Source of the DNA: Tetrahymena elliotti 4EA
Taxonomy: Eukaryota > Ciliophora > Oligohymenophorea > Hymenostomatida > Tetrahymenidae
Length of the DNA stretch: 64,000 nucleotides
Assembly: GCA_000231825.2 (NCBI GenBank)
Contig: AFXF02001505.1
Span: forward strand, 248,001-312,000
Reading direction: 5' to 3'
Shown here: piece after piece, positions 50,936 through 62,912 of the stretch
Layout of the letters: each line of letters starts with the position of its first letter
Position numbering within the stretch: position 1 is the stretch's first letter
Notes under the pieces: generated by a model
Database searches by the model: none
Told to the model about the DNA's origin: nothing
What the model saw: only the letters and a program-made list of their open reading frames with translations
Position numbers and translations under genes: made by a program

Positions 50936-52853
50936 TCAATAAAAAAGTAGTATTTTTAACTATTTTTTTTAAATTTTAAAGCCTCTTTTTAAAAGAGTTA
51001 TATTTTATTAGATAAAATTTAGCATTTGTTTGAAATATAGTAAGATTTATTTAGTTTTAATTAATATTTGCAAGACATCTTAGATTTAATAAATATCTGG
51101 CTTCATATCATTATCATTATTATTACTATTGTTGCTCTACAAATCTATATCCACAACGAAGTTGTTCTATTTACTCTCTACATTCTTGTGATTATAAAAC
51201 TTCAAAGACATCATATTAATTTTTATTTTATTAAGCACATCTATGATTTGGATAGAATTTCTGCAAGAAATTTTATGATTCTGTAGTGTAAGTAAAGTTC
51301 TCATCAAACATTTATATGTAATTAACAGATTTTTTTTCATTTATATATTTTTATCTGATAGCATGCACTTATTAGAGCATGTTGGGACTAAATTCTATAA
51401 GATTTATTCTTAATGCAAAATCTTTGATTTTTATATCATGAATTTTCATTTTAGCAGGTACTTTAATTTAATCAAATGTATTAACCACTATATCAACTGT
51501 TTCAGACACAGCTTCTTTCATTTAATTAGATTACTATTGCTACTATTATGCTTATTAATGATTAGCATATTACTAATTGCTATTCGGATCATTTTAATTT
51601 TGTCTTTATGCTTATTTCTACCCCATTTCTTTTTCAAATTAATAGTTTATCAGATTTATAAATTAAAAAGCATTACTAATTCTTGTTTAATAATCAAATA
51701 TTTCTAGCCAGCCATTACGCAAAAATGCATTAGATACTTAATCCATTTCACTACCTAGAAGTAATAAAAAGTTTTTATTTACTCCAAAGTTAAACATATC
51801 TTCGTAAAAACCAAATTTATCAAACTTTCCCATTGTAAATGCAAAGAAAATATTCTCTCCTTTTTTATTCATTGATCCTAAAACTTCCATACCACGTTCA
51901 TAAAATTATTTGAAGAATGCCCTATCATACTCCTCCTAATTGAAAACTTATTTATTTTTATCTTATTATTTTTAATTATTATTTTGCTTTTGTGGTTGCT
52001 CTGTATTTATTGACATCTCTGTAAATTACTACTCTAAAAGCTTTGTTTACTTGATAATACTTTAGAATTTCTATAAACTTACAGATAAGTCTTTATACTA
52101 ACTATCGCCATAACTTTTTAAAACATCTATAATAAAAGAGAAATCCTCTTATGGTTTAACAGCATTCGCAACTTAAATTTCTATGCAATTTAAATTATGA
52201 TGGACTACAACTCTTTGAATGGGTTTCCAGACATTCTAAGGATTTGTTTTAAAACCTATTGGCAAGTAATCTCTAGAATCTTCATTTCTATTTAGTTCCA
52301 GTGGAACATTACCTTTCAACAAGTAGGCCTGGTACTCGTATAAACTAGGTCCTGGTATTATATCTTATACTACTGTGCGAATTTTCTTTTTTTTCTTTTT
52401 CTTTGCTAACTTATCATTTTTACTTGTATTTTCATCATTAGGGCTACTTGTTTAATTTAATGAATCTATAGTTTTATCAGAATTAAATTTGCTATAACTA
52501 GGTTCGTTGATACTATTTGGCTAAAATGGCTTCTCCTTTTGGGTAGAGCTCATATACTATGGATAATCATTAACATGTTAATAAAATAAGCTATCTCCCT
52601 GGTGTTAGATCTAATTGCTATCTTCATATTAATGGTTTATTGGGATGTTATATTCATGATCATTAAAATTAGCATTCTAATCCAGGTAGTGATTATATGA
52701 ACCTGCTTGCTAGCTCTAAATGTTCTAATTTAAATAAATGCTATGAAAATGATAGTCGTTAGAGGCTAAATTATTTTATATATTTGAATTAGTATTGAAA
52801 GTTAATTAGTTTTTTGGATAATCAATATAGTCATCTTCAATATCCATGCTCAT
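50936..52853 (-). CDS. Hypothetical protein with conserved-looking core, unknown function
   Basis: Starts MSMDIEDDYIDYPKNQLTFN at 52853 with an Asn/Gln/Ser-rich N-terminus, a Lys run (KLAKKKKKKKIR) that could be a nuclear signal, then an ordered block: GPSLYEYQAYLLKGNVPLEL, YLPIGFKTNPQNVWKPIQ, VVVHHNLNCIEIQVANAV, FSFIIDVLKSYGDSQYKDLS. After an intron, EEYDRAFFKQFYERGMEVLG and ENIFFAFTMGKFDKFGFYED follow, then a Gln-rich stretch and VDIVVNTFDQIKVPAKMKIH. A further intron leads to NHKISCRNSIQIIDVLNKIK and an Asn/Asp-rich end. The frame closes at TGA 50938-50936; the last 35 codons are AT-rich and uncertain. The minus-strand frame also stays open upstream to about 53010, so an earlier exon is possible. 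No family was recognised. Confidence 0.62.
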
Positions 52854-53183
52854 ACCTAATTAATTGTTATTCTTATAATATTATTATTTTTTCTTTTTTT
52901 TGTACTTCCTAAAACTTTTTGATCTTTTTTTAATTATTAAAAATCTACCGTAAAATACCTTTCCATTCCTCCTTGTATAATTAATCAAAAATGAGACGTT
53001 CTAAATATCAAAAAATAAGTTTACTTAATTGATTCTAAAAAATATATGCTAACATGACTTTTAATTGACGTAAAGAAAAATTGCAAAACATTTGAATTCA
53101 AGAAAAACAAAAAGATCATTTCCTGCTTCTATTTTTACTAATCTATCACATCATTCATTTAAATATTCTTCTTATTTTACCAG
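52854..53183. other. Divergent spacer
   Basis: About 330 bp between divergent starts (unknown minus-strand gene and Nudix gene). The part nearest the minus-strand gene is open and basic on that strand and might be an extra exon; otherwise AT-rich promoter DNA. Confidence 0.35.
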
Positions 53184-54351
53184 ATGGAAAAAGCCTGTTT
53201 ACTGACTTTAGTGCGTTAAATACAATTGTTTCATAAATTTAAAAATTATTTTAACATCCCAGGAAAGGTAAAATAGTCTAGTGTTGCTCTTGTCCTCAGA
53301 GTATCACCAAACTATGAAAAATTTACTGAGCTAAACACTCTTCTCTAAAATAAAACCATACCCTATGAATTTTCTAATCCTTAAAACAATTTATTTCCTT
53401 ACTAACAATTTGAATAAATTCTTGAGAATTATAATGCAGCATAATTTTAATGTGTGATAATCTAGAGGTAAATAGATCCTAAAGATATACATAGTGGCTA
53501 GCTTGCGCTTCCAGGAGGTCATGTAGATGAAAAAGAAACAGATTTTGAATCTGCTGTAAGAGAAGTTTAGGAAGAAATTGGCATCTAATTAAACAGAAAT
53601 AGCCTTTATTTGGGAAAATTACCCAAAAATTTTTATGCAAGAAAGGCTAGAAGTGGAGAAAATTTATACACAAGTCTTAACATCTTCTTGTACACATCTA
53701 TGGAAAGAGAAACTTGTAAATTTACATTTATGAATAAATTATTTATAGAAAAATATCTTTTTTTTGCTTATATATGTTTTACTCTTCTATTTAAAAACAG
53801 AATTTATCAAACAAGAGAAAGAAGTTAGAGATGTAAAGTGGATAAATATGGATCTCTTTTTCAACATTAAATAGTCTTCTATTTAGATTTATAAATTCTC
53901 AGGCTCTTTTAATGTAAATATGTTGCCCAAATATTTGAGAGGATAGGCAAAAAATGCTTCACTTCACTATAAATATGGAGAATTCTGTTCTATTGAAATT
54001 GGTATGGATAATGTGTTATGGGGACTTACATTTCATTTTATGGTCTATATTTTGTCTTTAATTTAAAAAAGTTATATAGGAGGACCAGATGCACCTGATC
54101 TAAATTAAATATCAAAATTGATTAAATAAAGTGAGCACTATAATCTTGTTTTTGAGTAAAATTATAGTTTAGGGTGGCTTATTAATTTAATTTCAAGGAG
54201 AATTCATTTGCAATCTCGAGTCTAATAATTTATTTATCATACACCTTAAGAAATGCAAACAAACTCTAACAAAAAGATTATTTGTTTGTCAATAGCTAGT
54301 CTGATTACTGCAGGTGTAGTAGCCTATCCTTTTTATAGAAGCTCATTGTGA
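53184..54351 (+). CDS. Nudix hydrolase (NUDT7/NUDT8-like) with C-terminal membrane anchor
   Basis: Starts MEKACLLTLVRQIQLFHKFK. The Nudix box is complete: LPGGHVDEKETDFESAVR followed by EVQEEIGI, matching Gx5Ex7REUxEExGU. An intron of about 110 nt lies after SMERET, and the frame resumes FIKQEKEVRDVKWINMDLFF; MDNVLWGLTFHFM near the end of the fold is typical of the CoA-pyrophosphatase/NUDT7-8 group. That group cleaves CoA or related nucleotide diphosphates in peroxisomes or mitochondria. The C-terminus carries a single hydrophobic helix (IICLSIASLITAGVVAYPFY) then RSSL and TGA 54349-54351, suggesting a tail anchor with a very short lumenal end, an unusual addition. No close partner gene nearby. 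Substrate specificity is inferred from motif similarity only. Confidence 0.86.
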
Positions 54352-55324
54352 ATTAAAAAATATTTGAAAGTTAAATGTATGCTAAAATAACTACTTTTTA
54401 TTTCAAAATAGTGATATCAACTAAACAATAAAATATTTATTCTTGTATGATAAATGAAATATTTTTTTATTTTTATCTTATTTGTTTTACAACTTTATTT
54501 TAGGTGATTCGAAATGTATGTGTAATCTTAAAAAAAATTGTATTTATTTCATGGAAGAAGAATTGAGATATTTTTAATAATATAAATAAATCTATATAAT
54601 ATTTACAGTATCTTCTATCAAAATTAATAGAAAAAATTTTTTGATAATCTTACTAATGCAGATAAATTCTTGTTTTTTGATATTGAAAAGCCTTAAGATT
54701 TATATTATTAAAAGTTTTTATTTTGTTTATCTTACAAGATATTTATTATTTCAAAATCTTGTTTACTAATCTTAAATATTTAATTACTCAGTTAATTATG
54801 GATATATTTAACTATTAAATATTGAAGAATCATTTCATCAAATTATATTAAAAAATGAAAGTAAAGAGATTTATTTACACAACTTAACATTTTTAATCAT
54901 TCTCTCTTCTAACATATTGGTTACAATTTTAAAAATATTGATATTAAGAAAAATCATATCTGTCTGAATTTATGAATTTAGATACTTTTAGGTTTTATTT
55001 ACTTTTTAAATTCATTTCTTAACATTTCCTCTTTAAAAGTTTTAATTTGATGTAAGACAGCTTAAATACCTTTTTTATTTTCTTTCTTTTTCTTCTCCTC
55101 ATATTCAAAAAATTACCCTCAGCAAATCAGCTATTTAAGGATCTAGTATGAAATTATAATTAGTATGAAAAATTACATGCAATATATGTTTACTTTTTCA
55201 AACCACTCTATCAATCAAAGAAATTAGGATTCTTAAAATAATATTTTAGCAAAAATGCAAAAAATTCTCAAAATAAAATAAAATTTTTTTAAGTTAATAA
55301 AAAAATGAGCATAAATTGTTTTTT
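54352..55324. other. AT-rich intergenic region
   Basis: About 970 bp of very AT-rich DNA between two co-oriented genes. No reading frame or RNA gene recognised. Confidence 0.5.
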
Positions 55325-56955
55325 ATGTAATCCACACAAAAATAGTTCAGAATTATTAAAAGATTGATCTACCCTAAAAACTATTAAGAAATATTTCATG
55401 ACTAAATTTTTTCTAATGTTCACAAAAAGAATAAACAATCTAATCTGTTTCTTCAAAATAACCAGAATAATCTGGTTCTACAAGATAATCATAAAACCTA
55501 CAAAAAAAGTAACCATAATAATCTGTTGTTCCAAAATAACTAGAATAAACTGGTTCTTCAAAATAATGATAAGATAAAAAGCTACAAAAAGAATTTGTAA
55601 TAACCCATAATAGATTTTAGGTTGATGAAGAGCTTAATGAATTTAATAACAATTAAAGTAAATAAAATATAAAAGTATCTTATAATTTAAAAATTAGTAT
55701 GATTGGACACATATCAAACTCAGATTAAACAAAACTTAATAATATAACCATATGATAAAACTAAATTTTAGCAAAATCGAAGTAAATGAAATTTAAGGGT
55801 AAAACCTTTGTTATGAAGATAATGATTTAAAATAATTTAAATCTAAGGAATAATTTGACAAATATCGTTAGTATCTTTACTTTAAACAAAAAGAAACAAA
55901 AAATTAAATTGAAAAAAGTCACAGTGAAAATGAAAGCAGATAAATTGAATAAAGTATGATTTAAAAACTCAAATTAAATTAAAACAATTTGCAATCATGT
56001 AAGAAAGAAATAGTAAAACTTGCTTTGTAAAGTTATTTTAAGAATTTGGGAACTAATGTGATATTTAACAATAATAAATAAAACAATGTTTAAAATACAA
56101 AAGAAGATGATTATTAAGACATATAAAGGCACTTAACTTAAACTGGATTAAATCTAGAAACATATTACCAAGTGAGTTTAAATAATAATTTAGTTGGATG
56201 GACCTAAAACTAAATCTAATAAGATAAATAAGAATTTGTGAATTATTTCAAAAAAGAAATCTAAAAAACATACGAATATTTGAATGACGATGATATCAAG
56301 ATCCTTAATCTTTAAGATGGAAATCTTGTAGATTTTGTATGCCCTGTAGAACTTGAAAATATTTCAATTGGAAAATAAAAATTTGATAAAATACCAAAAA
56401 AATCTATTATTTAGTTATTGAATATATGTGATGATTACTTTGATCCTGATTATGATCATGAATGGAAAGTTGACTCTACAGAATTTAGAGAAAATATAAA
56501 TAAGAAAAAATAAAGATACTATCTCCCTTTAAATTATACTGGATTAGGATTAAAAATTCTTGGTAATGGAAAATATAAGAATGATGGCTGGTTGGATTCA
56601 AATACAAGTGATGCAGCTTGGATTGTTCTTTTGCATTCTACAGAACCTCAGTTTGTATCAAAAATCTTAGGAGAAGGATTTAAACCTGATAAAAGACAAA
56701 GATTTGAGTAAGATTGATGTAGATTTAGAAGAGGTAAGGTTTTAAAAAAAAGGTACCTACTTTTCAGACAATATTAAGAATTGTGAAGCTTATGGGTCTC
56801 CAATTAAAATAGGAGATAAAAAATATTATGTAGCATTCTAATGTAGGGTTAATCCAAAAACTGTAAAAAGTCCAAGTTCAAAACCAGAATTCTATGTATG
56901 TAATGATCCTAAGGATGCCAGACCTTACAGAATATTAATAAAGGAATGTTAGTGA
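55325..56955 (+). pseudogene. ADP-ribosyltransferase-like gene with a +1 frameshift near its end
   Basis: Start MQSTQKQFRIIKRLIYPKNY at 55325; a tandem peptide repeat follows (NLFLQNNQNNLVLQDN and NLLFQNNQNKLVLQNN), then a phase-consistent intron (about 55621-55674). The main frame runs to a TGA at 56715-56717. Its last part (YTGLGLKILGNGKYKNDGWL, AAWIVLLHSTEPQFVSKI) and the +1 frame after it (GTYFSDNIKNCEAYGSPIKI, YYVAFQCRVNP, FYVCNDPKDARPYRILIKEC, TGA 56953-56955) together match a eukaryotic family I know from ciliates and fungi ('GLKVL...W.V.HGT...CRVNP...RPYGILIKE'). The His of LLHST and Tyr of GTYFS fit an ADP-ribosyltransferase-like H-Y pattern (inference). Skipping the single T at 56715 restores the frame. 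This is a recent mutation, a sequence error, or programmed +1 frameshifting at a stop. Confidence 0.62.
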
Positions 56956-57720
56956 AACAGATACTATCGGAAATTAAATTTATTGATTCTTGATCAAAAA
57001 AGTTTTTTATTCAAAAATATTAAATTTAAGAGATTACATTTTTATGTTTATTTTTTATTTAAATTATGAAATTATTTTTATAGACTAGTTTTCTATTCAA
57101 ATTTTCTTTTAATTTATTATCAAAACCACCTAATAATTTTTTTAAAAAAGAGTCATATATTACTATATTTTTATTCTTTTTTATTAATTAAATAAATAAA
57201 TAAAGCTGATCAGGGGTGTTAACGAATATTAAGTATTTAAATATTTAAAAGATTATTCTAATAGTTACCATAAATCTTAGTTTATTTGTTCCTCGTATTT
57301 CGGATTTAGAGGTTATAGAGAGTAAAAATTCTTTAAAAGCATTTTTATTAAGTTCCTTAATAGAAATTTATTGACTAAGAGTCTTTAAGTTACATTGATT
57401 TTTTTGACTATTATCTTTAAAAGCAACTATTATATATAAAAATCTTTTCTCAAACAAATAAATTCAAATCAATGCTTTTTTTTTGACTAGTTTCCTAATT
57501 TTTTAAAGCAAATAAAAAAATATTTTAATTTAGAAAATAAAAAATGAAAAATATGAAAGAATAAGGCTTTAAAAAATTAATTTTGAAATTAACATGCTAA
57601 TAAAGCTTAAATTCTAACAAGGTACAACGAATGTATCAGTAAATTATTTATTCCTAAAAATTTTAATTTTGCAAACAATACTAAATAAAAATTGCTAATA
57701 GATATAATTCAATTGTTAGG
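56956..57720. other. Intergenic region
   Basis: About 765 bp. Two small GC-richer patches stand out (around 57208-57225 and 57290-57325, CCTCGTATTTCGGATTTAGA) but form no tRNA or other known RNA that I can recognise. The remainder is AT-rich. Confidence 0.45.
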
Positions 57721-59571
57721 ATGGATGAAAAATAAATAAAATCAATATCAATAGATATTTAAGATTACAGCTAATCAGATTCGAATACAGAAAGATAATA
57801 CACAACTGAATCTCTTTTATCTGTAGATAAAAATCCATAAAATAGCTTTATTTAGAAATACAAAAATTATTTTTTGTTCGCAGCATCTTTGATTATGATT
57901 GGTGGATATTATAATTGTCTTTTTTAGGGATTTATAAAAAATCAGTTCCTAGAATCAATGAATTTTACCAATAATTAATATTCTACTATTGTCACAGTAC
58001 CTCACTTTCCTAATATAATTGTTCCTATATTAATAGGACCTCTAGTAGATATTATTGGTATTAGGAGAGGAACATTTATTTGCTGCTTTGTAATGTTTAT
58101 CGGATTCTTTTTTATAGTTATTTCTATTATTCCTAAGAGCTTTACTTTAATACTTATTGGAAAAATACTACACTAAGTAGGCACAGAAAACACAAATCTT
58201 TGTTAAAGTACGACAAAATGATATTTAAATTATTATTTGTACTTTGTGAATTATTAGCAATAAAATTATGAGATTTTAAACTTTTTTAGATATCAAATTT
58301 TCTGAAATATAATTTTTAATTATCAAATTTCTCCTATCAGAAATATTTAATTACAAGATTGTCTTAAGGAATCACTCATAATTTTCTTAATTTAAAGTAT
58401 TTTGATATCTATCAGTTTTTCAAAAAGTAATCGTTAATTTATTTTACTTGGATTCTCTCAATTTTTTGCATGATTGTAAATTTACAAATAAAATTTATTT
58501 GGAGATTTGATAAAATTTAGATTTAACAAAATTTTATTATAATTTTATTTTAAAATAAGGTACAATTGTTTCGAAATGGTTTAAATCATCTAATCTAGCT
58601 TTAGCACTTGCAATTTGTTCTTTTATGATAAAACTTTCAAGTAGTCTATCAGGTATTGGATATCCTTACCTTTATGAGTAAAATAATAGCTTACTCCTTC
58701 CTCTTATGATAGGATTTGGGTTTGTAATATTGAGCTTGATAGCAACTGTGGTAATAATAGTAATGGATAAGAAATCTGAAAAGTATGACTGTCCATGCCT
58801 TGTAGAAGAGAACATAGCTATAATATCCTAAAAACATTAATTCTAATTTAAAGATATTAAAAAATTTGATGGTTTATTTTGGTTAATCTGCCTCTAGATC
58901 TTTATGATATGGGGAAGCTTTTATTCTTTTTAAAACTATGGATAATCAATACTTATAAATAAATTTAAATTTGAATAAACAGAAGCTAGTTCTTCTTTAT
59001 CAATTTTATTTTTTGTTGGAATGAGTTCACCTTTATTTGGTTTTATTTCTGATAAGTATGGAAATAGAGCTTAAGTAATGATTCTACTTTGTTGCATGTG
59101 TATGTTCTCATTCTTTTTAGTACTTGTAGCTCCTTCTAGAAATGAAGATATGAAGCCAATAGTTTATATATTTTTGATATTGTTTGGCACAGCTATAAGC
59201 ATTGGAAATGCATATATTTTTCCTAGTATACCCCTTATAGTTCACCCAAATTATCTTGGTACAGCTTTTGGAATATCTTATGCAGCTAAAAATGCTGGTA
59301 AATTTTACTTTATTACTTTAATATATTTTTTTTTTAATTTCTAATAAAATAAGGTACTTTTACATTTTCTTTAATTGGAGGTTTTGCACTGGGCTAAAAT
59401 GATGAGCATTTTAATCATCTTCTCTTGTTTCTTTTCATCTCACTATTTTTTTTAGTAATTATATCTGTCATAACTTATTTATACGATAAAAAGAATAAAG
59501 ATGTTTTATCTTTACCAAAAATATTTACAAGCAAAAAAATAAAAGACATATCTACTTAATAGTTAATATGA
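57721..59571 (+). CDS. Major facilitator superfamily transporter (MFSD1-like)
   Basis: Starts MDEKQIKSISIDIQDYSQSD; a polar N-terminal tail of about 60 residues precedes the first membrane helix (YFLFAASLIMIGGYYNCLFQ). Introns lie at 58208-58559 and about 59298-59353. The MFS motif-A-like loop is seen in GPLVDIIGIRRGTF and again in the second half as GFISDKYGNRAQV. The segment TIVSKWFKSSNLALALAI, placed after helix 4, matches the 'VS.WF.GKEL..A.GL' element of MFSD1-type proteins. Hydropathy by eye gives about 12 helices (for example GFGFVILSLIATVVIIVMDK, IVYIFLILFGTAISIGNAYI, LLLLFLISLFFLVIISVITY). MFSD1 relatives act in lysosomal/endosomal export of small peptides; substrate and location here are inferred. 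Stop TGA 59569-59571. Confidence 0.86.
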
Positions 59572-60003
59572 TAATTATATTGTTTATATTGTTTGCAATA
59601 TTATCAATATATCATTTTAAATAATTAACAAAAATAAAGATGAATTAAACTAAAATTTAATTTATATTATGTACTTGTTTTTTTAAAGTATTTTATTATC
59701 AAATTTAACCTATGATCAAATTTTCAATACATTTACATTTAATAAAAATAATCTTTTAATCTTTTATGGATTTCTTTACTAAATTAATAGCCAAGAGCAT
59801 TGCTCTATAGAATGTATTTATTGATATTTATGCTTTTCAAGAAAATTACCATGAATATCCTTTTTTAAGCATTTACTTTAGAAAAGGATTAATTAATTAG
59901 ATATAACCACTTAAAAATTGAATTAGAAATCAGATTAAAAATTGTAAAATATTAATTTATTTAATAAACAATATTAATAATATAGTAAACAAAATATTTA
60001 AAA
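59572..60003. other. AT-rich spacer
   Basis: About 430 bp between two co-oriented transporter genes; promoter of the first EamA gene. Nothing else seen. Confidence 0.4.
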
Positions 60004-61020
60004 ATGTAATTATTAGGAGAATTATTTGCCTTATTAAGTGCTGGGATATGGGCAGTTTGCAACTTTGCTTTTGCTTCAAATATGGAAGTTTTTTCACCCA
60101 TGATGTTCAATTTTATAAAATGCTTTATAACTACTATTGTAATCTTATTACTTTTGTTTCTACTTCAGATAGAATTGCCAGTTGAATCTCTAAATCCATA
60201 TGTATATTTAGCGATTTCTGGTCTTTGTGGAATAGCAATAGGTGACACATTCTATTTAAATGCTTTGTAATCTCTTGGAGCAAGAAAAACTTTACTTATG
60301 GAAACTCTAGCTCCACCATTTACTGGACTTATAGCTTTTATATATTTTGGTACAACAATTAGTATATTTGGATGGGCCGGAATAGCTGCAATTATTTATG
60401 GTTTATACTTAGTAATTAATGAATAAAAAGATGAAGCTAATACAACTTCTTCACACCCAAATGACACTGAATTATTGTTTTCTAAGGAAATTCCTTTGAT
60501 ATAAGAAAAGACATACATTTAAAATAGTTAGCAACAAAATCTTCCAAAACAAATGAAAAACCTATTCCAAGATGTTAAATCCTTTGTTTTTAATCATGGA
60601 GTTCTTAATGCAATGGCTGCCATGTTTTGCTAAAGTTTAGGCATGGTACTATCTTCCGCAGCCCTGTAATATGGAGAACTAGACACTTTATTAGCAACAT
60701 TCATCAGACTTCTTGCAGCTGTTTTTATGCTGATACCTATGCTTATATTTTGGAAAAAAGAAACCTTTACCATTCCAAAACTTTCTATGTTAGAAACTTC
60801 ATAATTACTAGCTGTAGTTTTGATAAGTACCTTGATATGCATTTACTTCCAGTAGTTGTCACTTGTTTACACTCGTCCTGAAATATCATAAACACTTTTA
60901 GCTACATCTACAATTTTTGGCCTTTTGTATGGTAAGTTCAAAGGTGAAAATATATCTAAGAAATAATATTTAGGTTCTATTATTGCCTTTGTTGGAGTAG
61001 GAGTTATTGTTTGGTGCTGA
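60004..61020 (+). CDS. EamA/DMT-superfamily transporter, copy 1
   Basis: An intronless 338-residue frame from MQLLGELFALLSAGIWAVCN to VGVGVIVWC and TGA 61018-61020. About ten hydrophobic helices in two EamA-like halves: the first ends with DTFYLNALQSLGARKTLLME and TLAPPFTGLIAFIYFG, the second with YTRPEISQTLLATSTIFGLL. A cytosolic polar loop of about 65 residues (NEQKDEANTTSS to NLFQDVK) separates the halves. EamA/DMT proteins export or import small metabolites such as amino acids, nucleotide sugars or drugs; no substrate is implied. The gene at 61905-62912 is a clear tandem paralogue with the same layout. Confidence 0.88.
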
Positions 61021-61904
61021 AAAATCAAATTTTATATAGGATACTAGAAGTAAAAATCTAAAAATATATCTTTCTCAATAAAAAAAACTCTTTTTAAATA
61101 AAATCTAAGCTTTCTCATATTTAAAAAATACACCAAAAATTCTTTTATATTTTTTATTTCTAAACTGACTTAATATCTCATAATAAATAATTATAATTAT
61201 TACTTGCTTGTCTTCATTTTATAATTAGATGTTTTAAAGTAATTTTTAAATATTTTTTTAACAAAATTTTAATTCGAATTTTTTTAATTTTCAAAACAAA
61301 AGATAGTTTTAAATATCTTAGATAAAATGAGCTCATAAATAATTATGATTGATGTAAATATAATTTAATTTATGTTTTTATAAGTAATTTTTTGACAAAG
61401 TCAAACCAGTTTGAAATAAGAAAATCATAAATATGTTGTAATAATCACAAAATTAATAGATCATTTAAAATTATTTAATTTTTTTTAATGAAAATGGATT
61501 GTTAACTAAAGTAATTATTTGAGTTGATTTAATATTTATTTTTTTTATATTATACAAAAAACTTTTGGCTAGCTTATTTATTATTTTGGTTTAAAGAGGA
61601 TTTAAAATAAAATTAAATGAGAATCCTTTAATATTTTGTTTTTCTTAAGTCTAATAAAAATATCTAAAATTGAAATTTGTTAAAATGAAAATTTTTGTTA
61701 CTTGATAAGGATTAACTTTATAATCAATGTTTGCTTTTATTGGAGTAATAAAATATTATTATAAGCAATTAAATTGAAATCCTAAAATTAATTTGGTTAC
61801 TTTTGTCTTGAAATCCTTTATTTAAACCAACTTATCAGATTTATTCATGATTTTTTATAAAATATAAGAATAAAGACTTTTATCTACAATTTATAATAAT
61901 AAAA
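61021..61904. other. AT-rich spacer between tandem paralogues
   Basis: About 880 bp between two co-oriented EamA genes. AT-rich; no residual coding sequence of a third copy was noticed. Confidence 0.5.
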
Positions 61905-62912
61905 ATGGTTTTAGGAGAATTAACAGGATTAGTAGCTGCTATGAGTTATTCTATACAATCTCATTTAGTGTCTTCAATTGTAAAGAAATCCTCACCGGTG
62001 CTAGTATGCTTAGTAAGAAATACAATATCTATGGTTCTGTCATTTTTAATAATGCTTATATTCAGCTAATAAGTTTTTCCTGATGCTAGTTTTAAGTTAT
62101 ATGGATATTTAATCATATCTGGTATTTCAGGAGTAACTCTTGCTGATGCTCTATATCTTTATACTTTATATTATTTAGGGGCTAGGAAAGCTATTTTATT
62201 AGAAACTCTCGCTCCTCCGTTTACAGGTTTAATATCTTACTTTTATCTTGACTCTACTCTTTCTTTAACAGGCTGGATTGGTGTATCCTTGACTATATAT
62301 GGGATATATATTGTTGTAAATGCAGAATACAATAAATAACAGGAATAAAATAATTAAGAAACAGTTCTATTATTATAAATCTCTCAAGAATCAGATGAAA
62401 CAAATAATAATAAATAAAATGATTATTAATAAGTTTAAGAAATTAATTAGTAAGAAACTAAGTAATAATTAATAAATTCTAATTTAGTTTTAGGATTAAG
62501 TATTGGAACAGCAGCTAATTTTTGTTAAGCTTTAGGTATGGTTCTTTCACATGATGCCATGATTTCGGGATATTTTGATTCTATTAATAGTACTTTCATT
62601 AGATTAGCATCTGGAATATTATGTATAGTCATAATTATTAAAATTAAAAGTTAAAAAATAATTTGGCCAATCAAATCATAATAAGATAATAAAATATTCT
62701 TTATAAGTATCTTAATAGGTCCAATAATAGGGATATGGTCCCAATAGTTTTCATTAATGTATACTCGACCAGAAATAGTTCAAACACTTCTTGCTACAAC
62801 TCCAATATTTGGTTTAATAATTAGCAAATATAAAGGTGAAGAAATGAAATTAGAATATTATGTTGGCTCTTTAATAGCAGTTTTAGGAGTAGCAATCATT
62901 ATTTGGTTTTGA
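61905..62912 (+). CDS. EamA/DMT-superfamily transporter, copy 2
   Basis: An intronless 335-residue frame from MVLGELTGLVAAMSYSIQSH to VAIIIWF and TGA 62910-62912. Aligned by eye to copy 1 it shares LGELxxLxxAxxxxxxS, GARKAILLETLAPPFTGLIS, the CQALGMVLSxxA segment, MYTRPEIVQTLLATTPIFGL, YKGEE and the final V.VGxxIxxW. The central polar loop is longer in Gln and Asn (NKQQEQNNQETVLLLQISQE onwards) and poorly conserved. About ten membrane helices. The conserved LETLAPPFTGLI and YTRPEI.QTLLAT blocks are probably part of the transport path or fold core. Likely arose by tandem duplication followed by divergence. Confidence 0.88.

Noticed and set aside
51068..51707. Two plus-strand Leu/Ile-rich frames resembling membrane proteins
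   Set aside because: They are reverse shadows of Asn/Asp/Gln-rich minus-strand exons of the gene at 50936-52853.
57205..57330. GC-richer patches considered as an RNA gene
   Set aside because: No recognisable tRNA, snRNA or other structured RNA pattern; left as intergenic.
60627..60881. Overlapping ORFs on both strands inside EamA copy 1
   Set aside because: The EamA frame is continuous and membrane-protein-like throughout; overlapping frames are chance.
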